A stretch of DNA of 64,000 nucleotides, taken from contig CM035357.1 of assembly GCA_020137815.1 (NCBI GenBank), positions 5,650,616 to 5,714,615 on the forward strand, in the 5' to 3' direction. A program made the position numbers and the translations under genes. This document shows, one piece after another, positions 39,504 to 50,252 of the stretch (within the stretch, counting starts at the first letter, position 1; each line of letters starts with the position of its first letter). The stretch comes from Hormiphora californensis. Taxonomy: Eukaryota > Ctenophora > Tentaculata > Cydippida > Pleurobrachiidae. Under the pieces are notes generated by a model. The model saw nothing but the letters and a program-made list of their open reading frames with translations. It was not told where the DNA came from and made no database searches.

Positions 39504-42500
39504 TCACTCAATGTTCAACACTTTTTTAACGGTGTTAACAACATTAAATGGCTGAGGGAAGGAGAATGATTCCAGGGTTTTGGCGTATGGAGTTGGGATG
39601 TCGGCTCCCGTGACTCGGAGAGGCGCTGAATCGAGATAGTGGAAGCCAGGACCTGCAGAAAAAGAAGGGGTTTTGGGTTTTGAAAAGGGTATCAAAAGTA
39701 GACAAAACTAGCGTTGTACGGTACGCTCTAATGAGATAAGCGAGTACCCCCTCCATCACCTCATGCCCCCTAAGGAATCACGCCCCCCTGAGGTGTGAAT
39801 GGTGCCACTGACAACTGCAACACAATACACACAGCATCACGCTGCTATTCGTATTGTGAAAAAGATAGAACCTTACTACAAGATAGTATAGAGGTGAATA
39901 AAAGCAACGGCTATCTATATTATAATTTGGAAATTTCGCTAGCAACCGTCGTTAGGGGCGGGTTGGTTGATACTGTACGTGCAGATGGGTACAGCGGAAG
40001 GGTGGGTTATCAAAATGCCCTTACTTGAGGCGCACCCAATGGGTGCGCTAGTGTTATACTGTGTGATTTTAAATGACTGAGACTGGTATATTGCGAATTG
40101 CGTGAAAACTATGACATCTTTCGACTTCAAATTTTGGGACATGATAAAACTAGGTTGTAGCAATTTTCTCCTAGTTTTACAGCAAATTTCAATGTTCCTG
40201 AATGAATCTATTGCCCAAAAACCTCCTCCAACTTTACACAGTCATATCTCTGGAGTCTAATGAGATAGAGAGTTCAAATTTTTAGAAGAGACAGATAAGA
40301 CGATTTCGAATGTTTTGTCTGCTTTACGAGTTGCTAGCTTTTACCATTTGTTCACAGGAACTGTTTAAAGTGATGTAACACGCTCTAATTAGGCCAAATT
40401 TAGGTCATTTTACCCCTCAAAGATCACATGTCCAGCTGCATCTAGTGGGCTAATGAGGCCTCGGACACGCATACGTCACGTGTTACTGTAGGGCTACAGC
40501 TCTCCTTTTCCATCTTGAACCAGCAGACATGATCATGGTGTCTGGAAGTGGTAACAAGCTGTAGAAAACCAGAGTCCAGACAGACTAGATGCTCTCTACT
40601 TCAACGTATCACTGTCTCCCTTTCTCATAATAAGGTCACGTGACTGGAATTGGGATCTCGACATGATCAAAATGTCTACAAAGCGTTCTCTCTCTCACTC
40701 TCTCTCTCACTCTCTCACACACTCTCTCTCACTCTCTCTCTCTCTCTCTCTCCCATGTCGAGATCCCAATTCCAGTCACGTGACCTTATAACGCGAAAGG
40801 GAGAGAGTGATACGTTGAAGTAGAGAGCATCTAGTCTGTCTGGTTTTCTACAGCTTGTTACCACTTCCAGACACCATGATCATGTCTGCTGGTTCAAGAT
40901 GGAAAAGGAGAGCTGTAGCCCTACAGTAACACGTGACGTATGCGTGTCCGAGGCCTCATTAGCCCACTAGATGCAGCTGGACATGTGATCTTTGAGGGGT
41001 AAAATGACCTAAATTTGGCCTAATTAGAGCGTGTTACATCACTTTAAACAGTTCCTGTGAACAAATGGTAAAAGCTAGCAACTCGTAAAGCAGACAAAAC
41101 ATTCGAAATCGTCTTATCTGTCTCTTCTAAAAATTTGAACTCTCTATCTCATTAGACTCCAGAGATATGACTGTGTAAAGTTGGAGGAGGTTTTTGGGCA
41201 ATAGATTCATTCAGGAACATTGAAATTTGCTGTAAAACTAGGAGAAAATTGCTACAACCTAGTTTTATCATGTCCCAAAATTTGAAGTCGAAAGATGTCA
41301 TAGTTTTCACGCAATTCGCAATATACCAGTCTCAGTCATTTAAAATCACACAGTATATTACAGAAATGATAAACCTAGGGAACCTAAGGGTATTAAATAT
41401 AGACAAGATAGCAATATGTGACGAATACAGAATGTAAAATGACGTAGGTAATTTGGACCATAATATAACGTGATTTGGAGATAACAAAAGTGACGTATTC
41501 TTAGATCTGTAGGAAAAAAGAGGACTTGATGACAATATCATCTCACAAACAAACAAGGGGTTTCTTGTACAAGGAAGAGTACCGAAACGAATGTTTCTGT
41601 GTATGGGGTATGTGCAATCAACTGCAAAAAGAATGTAAGAGAAATGGTGTGTGTATTGAAATGGTAGGCTGACACTTGACCCCTTGGGGAGATGCCAAGT
41701 AAAGATACACTGGCCCTATCTTTTGTGGAAATATGAAATCACAAAAGAGTGTCTCGAGTGAGGGATTTCAATGTGCACATGTGCATACGTAAGGAGCATA
41801 CATAAGGAGCTCCTACCAAAAACGCAGAGCGAGCTCTCCTGATTACCATTTACCATGTTCTAAAAAATGCCCCCACTTACCCTCAGCAATGTTAGCGATA
41901 ATCTCGCTGCCCACACCGCCCGTTGGCCAGCCATATTCCACAGTAACCAGATTGTTAGTCTTCATGACACTCTGTAGGACTGTGTTCATATCGAGAGGTC
42001 GCAGACTCCTTAGATTCACAACCTGGTAGGATAGGAGAGGTAACTAGTGGTAACCATTGTAACGATTGGTAACTCTATTGGTTACCATAGTAACGATTGG
42101 TAACTACTGGTTACCATGGCAACAAACTCCATCAATCTCACCTCACATTCGACACCCCGTCCGGCCAGCTCCTCCGCAGCTTGGAGAGCAATCTGTACAC
42201 CAATGGAATGGGACACAAGCGTGATATGGGAACCTGGGTAGTAGTATGTATCAGTTAGGTATGTGAACCTGGGTTATAGGTAGTAATAGTAGTATAGTAA
42301 CTAGTAGTAGTTAGTTAGGGGAGGTAAATTGGGAACGTGGGTATGTAGTTGTTGACAGATATTTGTAAAGCGGCAGCATACTCTAACTCTGCTACAAATA
42401 CATACCTTTCCTATTAATCAATTATGTCATCAATTAATTATTCTAGAGTCTGGGTTCTACTGTGGTAACTTACCTTCCCTCTCAATCTTTGCCTTGCCAA

Positions 42501-44144
42501 TGGGGATAGAGAAGTTAGGGTCCATAACCTCGTCGCTGACATCAAATGTAGTTCCATACATGATCTCGTTCTCCAGCACTACCGCTGTTAGGGGAGAGAG
42601 AAAATTTAAACATGTTGAAAAATTCCATAATAAACGTTTTTTAATATCCATATACATATCACAATTATGAGACAGTCGGTCAGGCAGTGTAAACTGTAAA
42701 TGCTACCATTGTGCAGTGGAAACATACTTGGGTTTGGGTCGAAGATGGCAGCCTTCAGAAGACCCTTAGCGTCCTCTGAATTATAGGGGGACACTACCTG
42801 TAGGGGAGGTTGTTATAGTAACCATGGTAACTATCAACAGATAACCTTCATAACCTTGATAAAGAAGGAAAATGTTGAGTTGCAATGAATGCTTCATTAC
42901 AACACCTGAGTTCCCTAAATCTAATAAATAAACATACCTTGAGACCGGGAACGCTAGCGTACCATGATGCAAAGCACTGGGAATGTTGAGCGCCCACACC
43001 AGCAGCAGGTCCATTGGGTCCTCGGAATGTAATGGGACACTTCATCTGGAGAATAATAAAATTTATTTAGGTCAAAGTCTAGAACTATAATAAAATGTAT
43101 TTAGGTCAAAGTCTAGAACCATAATAAAATTTATTTAGGTCAAAGACATGTCGAGAATTATACTAGCTGTCATAAATGTCGAGAACTGTAAAGTATAGTC
43201 GTCAAAGATTTGAAGCAGAATGATAGACAGTGAAGAAGTTATACAACTGAATAACTGCCGGCCTCAGGCCTGTGTACTGTGTGTAGCATTTCTTATGTGT
43301 GTCACGATCGTATCACATATGATTTACTGATTCGCTGTTTAGGGCTTCACGTTCTCATACTTCCACGCGGTAACCAAAGAGAGCAAGGGACAGGAATAGA
43401 CAGGGAGAGATATTGGAGTCGCTTAACACTGGGTATAGTGTGCAAAGGAGACAGGCGGATAAAAGAGTAATCGAGAAAGAGAAAGATAGAGGGGGAGAGT
43501 AAGATTATGTAACGTACCACTCCAGCAGACATGTAGTGAGCTTTTGCAGCTGAGTTCACGATATGATCAATGGCTTGCATGGCAAAGTTGAAGGTCATAA
43601 ACTCGCAAATTGGTCTCAAACCGTTCTGAAAATGGACAGGAAATTAAAAAGCAAACATTGGGCTAGAAGACAGAATTTTGGGTATCGATCATTAGATTTT
43701 TTGACAAATATTTCGGTGTTCGACACCTTGTTGTAGTACAAACTTACCAGCCCAGCGCCAACGGCAAACCCAGCAAAACCCATTTCAGTAATGGGCATGT
43801 CCATAACCCTGCTATCTCCGTACTTTCTCCAGAGACCCCTGGTAACCTTGTAGGCACCGTCATACTGTGCGACTTCCTCTCCCATCAGGAACGTCTGAAT
43901 AAGGGAGTTGTTAGATCACGTCACGGACGAATGTGCGGAGTAAAGTAAACCCTCTGTTAATAAGAGCTAAAGAAAATGATGAAACTTATAGGAGACAGAA
44001 TATCTCCCAAATGTTTCTCACCTTGTCGTCCTGCCCAATCGCTTCGTCCATCGCCATATTGAGGGCATCTCGGACTGCTAATTTCTGACCAAGGGCAGCA
44101 GAGGTCGTGCTGATACCACGACGGAGTGGCAATCGGGAGAGCAT
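39504..44144 (-). CDS. PDHB: Pyruvate dehydrogenase E1 component subunit beta, mitochondrial
   Basis: Forms the alpha2-beta2 thiamine-diphosphate E1 enzyme that decarboxylates pyruvate in the mitochondrial matrix (family knowledge). Nine exons, all phase-consistent: 44022-44144, 43748-43894, 43518-43625, 42938-43045, 42728-42797, 42474-42584, 42142-42233, 41881-42022, 39504-39652; 349 residues against 359 in human. The start [19 protein letters not shown] is a typical basic mitochondrial presequence. Recognised by [100 protein letters not shown] and [13 protein letters not shown]. The last intron holds a Helitron-like mini-element and a foldback element. A LINE lies 170-240 bp upstream of the ATG. 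Confidence 0.97.
39914..40051 (+). mobile_element. 138-bp Helitron-like mini-element with 3' hairpin
   Basis: Begins TCTATATTATAATTTG, like the element at 18495, and ends with a GCGCACCC-AAT-GGGTGCGC hairpin running into CTAG followed by T. This is the 3' architecture expected of a Helitron, although the hairpin overlaps the C of CTAG. It directly precedes the foldback element. Confidence 0.6.
40055..41357. mobile_element. Foldback element 2, ~605-bp inverted arms
   Basis: Arms 40055-40665 and 40754-41357 are reverse complements, near perfect by eye, with an 88-bp CT-rich spacer. The same mirrored peptide appears at both outer ends. It is non-coding, in the last PDHB intron, and different in sequence from the foldback at 6.8-8.1 kb. 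Confidence 0.93.
43046..43150 (+). repeat. Short tandem triplication near a PDHB exon
   Basis: Three copies of about 42 bp (ATAATAAAATTTATTTAGG, then TCAAAGTCTAGAAC) begin within a few bases of the acceptor of PDHB exon 4 (exon end at 43045). Confidence 0.7.
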
Positions 44145-44311
44145 CCCTAAATAGATGCCAGATGGTCAATTCATATCAAGATTTGGGGCGGTTTTCGGTG
44201 ATTTTTGGGCGGTTTTTGGCGAGTATTCGCGAATATTAGAAGAACAATACTTTATTTTGCGAAACATAAAGGTCCCTTTCGTCTATCCCGTTAATTTGTG
44301 GTGAAAATCGG
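44145..44311. promoter_or_regulatory. PDHB upstream flank squeezed by a LINE
   Basis: Only about 170-240 bp separate the PDHB start codon from recognisable LINE sequence. Any core promoter of PDHB must lie here, further inside the LINE, or beyond it. No TATA box at a standard distance was recognised. Confidence 0.35.
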
Positions 44312-46201
44312 ATGCATTTGGCACAGTCAGCTCAATTTTTACTTGTTTGCTTTTTTTTAACGTTCTATGTAAAACCAGGTTCCTTCCGACCCATCACAAT
44401 ATCATCGTACATCGGAAAGATGCTTGAAAGGGTTATGGACAAAAGAATTAAAGATCTTTGTGCCATGGAATCAATACCAGATGAGGAACAAGAGGGCTTC
44501 CTACCGGCACGAAACACCACTCGCTATCTCTTCAAGCTGCTATCGACCGTACATGAAACACGCAGAAGAAAGCTGACAGCCTTTCTGTTGTGTATAGATT
44601 TCCAAAAAGCTTTTGACTCAGTTCCCCATGAATGTTTGATTGTGAAGCTCCATAAACTTGGAATCAATGGAATGCTGTTGAACCTTATCGACAACATGCT
44701 TTCACAAAGAAGTGTACGTTTGAAGATCAATGGAGTTCTTGGCCCACTCCGTAGGTGTGGAAGAGTAGGCCTTCCCCAGGGGGCAGTCCTCTCTCCCATC
44801 CTATTCATTCTCTACATCTCTGACTTACTCTGCACCAAAAATCTGCCCGAGGAGGTGAGATGTAGGACTGAAGCATTTAAGTTCGCCGACGACGGATCTG
44901 TGTTGGTTTTTGGAGACCAGACTCAATGCGAGAGAACTATGGCAATAGTTTTGGACTACATTCACAACTGGTGTCGGAAGTGGAGACTAGCGGTGAACTG
45001 TGATAGAAATAAGACAGAGATTGTCATTATCAGACCAAGGGGTTCATCAGATGATAGTGTATTACCTCAGCAGCTGAAGCTTGGAAATAAAGTTGTCTCT
45101 TTTGCCAAGAATAGTAAAGTCCTTGGGGTTTACATTGATAGTAACCTAAATTTCATGACTCACGCTGCTGATGTACTGAAAAGATGCTGGTTTAACTGGA
45201 ACACATTAACCTCAATGACTGGTCGACTGACAGGGATTAACAGTTCGGGGCTTTCGCTACTATTCAGAACAGTAATCTTGACAAAGATCCTTTATGCAGC
45301 ACCAGTTTGGTTAAGACAGCGAACGGACTTCTTCGGAGATCTTCTTTCCCGAGCACGGCTGAAGATAACAGGGGGACAAGTTCACATAGCCAAACCTCTG
45401 TCAGAACTCCTAGCATGCGTGCCTCCTATTGACGTTCTTGTGGAAACAGTGGTAACCAAATTTGTCCTAAAAGGCCTTGCAGCTAAAGATAATATATCAG
45501 CTAAACTACTACAAATTGAAGCGGAACAAAATCATGTGTTCTTCTGGCAGATTGCTGCTACCAAAAGATATTTGGTTTGGAAGTCGACTCAACTAGACGG
45601 TGTCCAGATCCAGGATTCTAACAGAGATTCAATCAGAACTATTAACTTGGGAAGTTTAGAGCCGGACACTTTCCTGTACTCAAAAGAGGAAATGAGACAG
45701 TACACGTGTAGTTTATGGGACCGGTCACTCAAATCATCGATTAACCATTTGACTCGAGATGACCCTTTCAGCATACTTCCTATTCACTCTCAAGAAGAAC
45801 TCGCCAACCTTATCAACTCAGAGGCCACTTTGGATTTCCCCATAATTCCAAGAAACATGTCCCGACAGAACTCATCTCAGGTCTTAGACTTTGTACATGG
45901 CAGATCCTTACGTTTTCAAGACTTCAGCTTCAGTTACCTGAGATACGAGCGATCACTTACAGTTCCCAATTGTCTTGAATGTGGCCAACTCCCAGATTCA
46001 ACATTCCACAAGTTGTTTGAATGTTCTGCAATAAAAGATGTGGAAGGGCCCCGTGAGGAACTAAGGGTGATATCTTCTTATGAAATGAACTTCCATCTTC
46101 CACTAATTTTCTCCAAAGACAAGCAGGTAAAATCGAACTTTAGACAGCTAGTAAGAGCTGTAATAGAACAATCTTTATTTGGGGATCAACTGCTTGTGTA
46201 A
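44312..46201 (+). mobile_element. LINE reverse transcriptase, 5'-truncated, open frame
   Basis: Homology starts at FRPITISSYIGKMLERVMD (about 44381) and runs uninterrupted for about 600 codons. RT motifs: CIDFQKAFDSVPH, GLPQGAVLSPILFILYISDL and catalytic FADDGSVLVF (FADD in place of YADD). A C-terminal CX2CX8HX4C cluster (CLECGQLPDSTFHKLFEC) is typical of I/R1/Jockey-related elements. The endonuclease and most of the 5' half are absent. It is divergent in orientation from PDHB and lies just upstream of it. Confidence 0.93.
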
Positions 46202-46485
46202 TGGGTTTATATTCTAATCAATTGTAAATGTATAACTGACCAACACGAGACGTACACACTGTGTACGAATCGCACTCCATGGAGTGAATTTTTAACTAAC
46301 TTATTTAATCAATTTACAATATATTTTAATCACAATCATTATCTAATCAGTATTTTAATCAACATTTTATATTTTGTTTGTATGATCTGACAGCTGAGAG
46401 AGTGTGAAAGAGACCTAGAGAGTTCCATTTTCCTCGCAAATAGGAGGACAATATTGACAGTGTCAAATTATTGTAAACAGATTTA
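46202..46485. other. Post-LINE sequence, nothing recognised
   Basis: AT-rich sequence probably belonging to the 3' UTR of the preceding LINE; no gene. Confidence 0.5.
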
Positions 46486-46712
46486 ATAATAATAAGGAAC
46501 CATAATAAAGTTCAAGAGCCTCCAAGAGCACCCAAGAGCGCACCCTATCGAAGAGAGACCACACCTGAGAGCGCACCATACCCAAAAGAGACCACATCCA
46601 AGAGCGCACCACCTCCAGAAGACACCACTTCAAGAGCGCACCACATCAAAGAGAGCTCCCCATCCAGAAGATACCACGCGCAGGGGACACCACGCGCAGA
46701 AGAGACCAGCGC
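46486..46712 (+). repeat. Left inverted repeat flanking a LINE (partner 49522-49683)
   Basis: AAGGAACCATAATAAAGTTC, then repeated GAGCGCACCACATC / GAAGAYACCAC units. The reverse complement, about 65 bp shorter, occurs at 49522-49683. Confidence 0.85.
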
Positions 46713-47185
46713 GGCGTTGTATACAAATACAAATACAAATACAAATATACATTTATTGTCCGCTTTTCATTGTCCATATTTTAAAGAACAACACGAGTTC
46801 TGTTAGGTCTTGACTACTTGCATCACTTGGTGCGGACTTCGTCTCACTAACTCTCGTTTCAAAAGCGGTTAGTTCTATACCAAGGATTTCCAATTATTAT
46901 TGCAAGATGATATTTTTCTGAAGGTAAGTCTTGTTAGTTAAACGACATTTAAATCGGATGATGAAATATACTGTCTCTGCTTACTGCAGATTGATAAAAT
47001 ATGCTCTTGGATCTAAGGATCCAGAAATAAATACTTTAGCACCAGGGCTTTAGCCCTTAAACAATCGATACTGTCTTATACAACCTGGGTGCGGACTGTG
47101 GATCCAACTACTTCACCTGTAGGAGAACCAAGGAGCGGAAGAGAAGTCATACTCGCTGTAGCCTGCATCTCACCACACTGGCTGT

Positions 47186-47602
47186 ACTTCTATAAGTAAA
47201 GCCCAACACACTCCACTACACCATGCCATACCGACTGTACTTCTATAAGTAAAGCCCAACACATTCCACTGCACCACACCATTCTGGCTGTACTTCTATA
47301 AGTAGAGCCCAACACACTCCACTACACTACATCATACTGGCTTCACTTCTTTAAGTAAAGCCCAACACACTCCACTGCACTACACCATACTGGCTGTACT
47401 TCTATAAGTAAAGCCCAACACACTCCACTGCACCACACTATACTGGCTGTACTTCTATAAGTTGAGCCCAACACACTCCACTGCACTACACCATACTGGC
47501 TGCACTTCTATAAGTAAAGCCCAACACGCTCCACTGCACTACACCATACTGGCTGCACTTCTATAAGTAAAGCCCAACACGCTCCACTGCACAACACCTC
47601 AC
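47186..47602 (+). repeat. ~53-bp tandem repeat, eight copies
   Basis: Units of CTTCTATAAGTAAAGCCCAA, CACACTCCACTGCAC and CACCATACTGGCTG, spaced 51-53 bp, with moderate divergence. Non-coding. Confidence 0.9.
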
Positions 47603-47639
47603 TGCAACCCTTCCACCCCCATACCCCAATTTTGGTGTC

Positions 47640-47790
47640 CATTTATAATTTATATTTCCCCCTTTTTTCTTTACCCCTTTTTTTTGTCTTTTTTTCTTTT
47701 TCTTTTTTCTTTTTTTCTTTTTTTTTTTTTCTTTTTTTTTTTTGGATCTTTTCTGCTTTACTTTTTTTTTTTTTTTTACCGAGTTCTGGG
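47640..47790 (+). repeat. T-rich low-complexity tract
   Basis: Mostly T with C and G interruptions. On the minus strand it is an A/K-rich tract about 200 bp past the stop of the minus-strand LINE and may include its tail. The Lys-rich ORF read through it is not a gene. Confidence 0.85.
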
Positions 47791-47985
47791 GATCCGTCAC
47801 ATAAAAAGAATAAGTATTAAATATAAATTAGTAAGAAAGACCAGTTTAGAAAGCGTGAGTGAAAAGAGTACTGGTCGTTCTAACTAACTTCACGGTTTCA
47901 CACTCTAATTCGGGATCCTCAACTCGCTCTCGTCTCTCTACCACAATTCTCTTAGTATACATTGTCTTCACACATTGTTTTTTTT

Positions 47986-49500
47986 TTAACACTCGTATGC
48001 CTTCCGGAAGAAGTGGGTTTTCAGGTTGGATTTGAATGATGTGATGGATGAGCTTTCCCGAAGAGAAGAAGGTAAGCTATTCCATATTTCCGGAGCAGCG
48101 ACACTAAACGCACCTTTACTCGAACAATATCTGGCATAGTTCTTGTCAAGTAAGGTTTTGTCAGCATCCCTTCGTAGACTTTTTAACTTCGGTTGACGGA
48201 GTGTTATCATCTTCGAGAGGTAAGGTGGGGCTATACCATTCAGTGTTTTGTATGTCAGTAGACACAACTTGTACTGTACTCTTTCTCGAACGGGTAGGAA
48301 ATGAAGCTGTTTGCGAAGGTTTGTGGTGCCTTGGTAGAGGCGTTGTCCAAAGACGAAACGGGCCGCAGAGTTTTGAATCTTCTGTAATCGACCTATGTCT
48401 TTGGCAGAAGAACCAGCAAGGAGGCTGTTACAGTAGTCCAGTCTGCTGTGTATTAAACTGTTAACGAGTTTGACTTTCAGATTAACACCCAACATTCTGT
48501 GGATTTTCCAAAGATTCATAAGGGCTAGTTGACACGTCCTTACGGTTCTGGATACGTGACCAGATAGGGAGAGCTCTGAGTCCAGAAATACACCAAGGTT
48601 CCTTACTAGTGTAAGTGGCTTTGTTGATTCATGGTTGCTCATCGTTTGAAGGCTTTCAGGGTTTTCTGTTTTATCATGTTTGTTGTTTAACACGATGATT
48701 TCAGTTTTGCTGGGGTTGAGTCTGAGGAAGTTCTTGGACATCCACGCTTTGATGTGGTTTAAGCAACCCTGCAGTTTCGTCTCGAGGTCTAGGAGAGAAT
48801 CGTTGCTGAAAGAAACATACAGTTGAGTATCATCGGCGTATAGTTCGACCATTAGTCCATGGTGCCTTGCAATACTTTCTAACTCCTTTGTATACAAAAT
48901 GAACAACAGTGGTCCAAGTATAGAGCCCTGTGGCACTCCGATGTTGATGGCTAAGGGCGAGGATGTAGAGGTCTCAATTTTCACAGAAGCTTTCCTATCT
49001 TTGAGGTAGGAGGCAAACCATTCAAGGGCAGTACCTTCAACGCCATAATTCCTCCTCAGTTTCCCAAGTAATAATTCATGGTTAATCGTATCGAAGGCAG
49101 CACTGAGGTCTAGCAATACAAGTACTGCCTTCGACTTCGTGTCTGTAATTAGAAGAAGATCATTCACTACTTTCACCAGTGTGGTCTCGGTGCTATGATG
49201 TTTCCGGTACGCCGATTGAACTCCTGGAAACAGTTCGTTCGTCTCAAGGTGCTCCGTAAGCTGTATAGACGCACACTTTTCAATTAGCTTGGATATAAAA
49301 GCTAAGTTGGATACCGGTCTGTAGTTATTGAGTTCTTCCGGGCTTCCTTTCTTCTTGAACGAGGGTCGAATCAGTGATTGCTTCAGCTGCTCAGGAACTA
49401 AACCTTCTTGTAGGCTTTTGTTGACAATGTCAGAGATTAGAGGTAGTAACTTTGGGAGAACACCTACAAGTTTGCTGGTAGGGATTGGATCGAGATCACA
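47986..49500 (-). mobile_element. LINE reverse transcriptase, 5'-truncated, YADD type
   Basis: The frame is open from about 49500 down to the stop at 47986, beyond the first ATG. RT motifs: IRPSFKKKGSPEELNNYRPV, YRKHHSTETTL, LDLSAAFDTINH, GVPQGSILGPLLFILYTKEL and the catalytic VELYADDTQLY, then the C-terminal FLPVRERVQYKLCLLTYK and WNSLPSSLRESS. CR1/Jockey-like (inference). It sits between the two inverted repeats at 46486 and 49522 and lacks an endonuclease. Confidence 0.94.
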
Positions 49501-49521
49501 GTGCTTTTTTATTTTTTATTT

Positions 49522-49683
49522 GCGCGTGCGGTATCTTCTGCGCGTGGTGTCCCCTGCGCGCGGTATCTTCTGGATGGGGAGCTCTCTTTGATGTGGTGCG
49601 CTCTCGGAGTGGTGTCTTTTGGAGGTGGTACGCTCTTGGATGGGGTGCGCTCTTGAACTTTATTATGGTTCCTTATAATAATA
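49522..49683 (-). repeat. Right inverted repeat flanking a LINE
   Basis: Reverse complement of 46486-46712 (GAACTTTATTATGGTTCCTT at its outer end). It begins about 20 bp after the truncated 5' end of the LINE. Confidence 0.85.
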
Positions 49684-50252
49684 ACGAAAAAAAGAAAAGA
49701 AAACGATTTTTCCACAAAAAGTTTTTCTTGCGATATTTCGCGAAATCTATCACGCGCGCGGCGCGGCGGAGAAATGTGTTGCACTAACTTTGTAAAAGCG
49801 CCTTCCGTCATTTTGCAAATTTTGTCACCGCTATTATGACATCATCTAGTAAGGAAATCGCGTCCAAACCTTCAGGCCTTATCCGATAAGATCTGCATTG
49901 GAAGCAGGAGGCCTCATGGTATGTGGAATCCACCACTGTACATGTAAGACTATAAGTGTATTTGCAAATTGAGAGAATAGCTTAATTTTGGGGAGTAAAA
50001 CTTGGTAAAGGTCACATATCATACACATTCGAAACTAAAACATAAAATACACTTCTCAGTGAGGGTTGCTATATACACATATTGTGGGTCTAGTGACAAC
50101 TATACATTGTATAACAATGTACGGAATAACGTGCTCTAAAACTCTGAACACAATATCAGACCTAAAACAATATCCTGTCCTAACTCCCACACATTCCCGA
50201 TGTCCCTTTATACTGTCCCGAACACTTATATCAATGATATCATCATGTCCAT
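49684..50252. other. Intergenic / G6PD 3' flank
   Basis: No gene seen. The AATAAA-type signal nearest G6PD overlaps its stop codon on the minus strand (AAATAAATGG). Confidence 0.5.

Noticed and set aside
47561-47887. Lys-rich / Phe-rich ORFs at 47.6-47.9 kb
   Set aside because: Low-complexity T/A tract.
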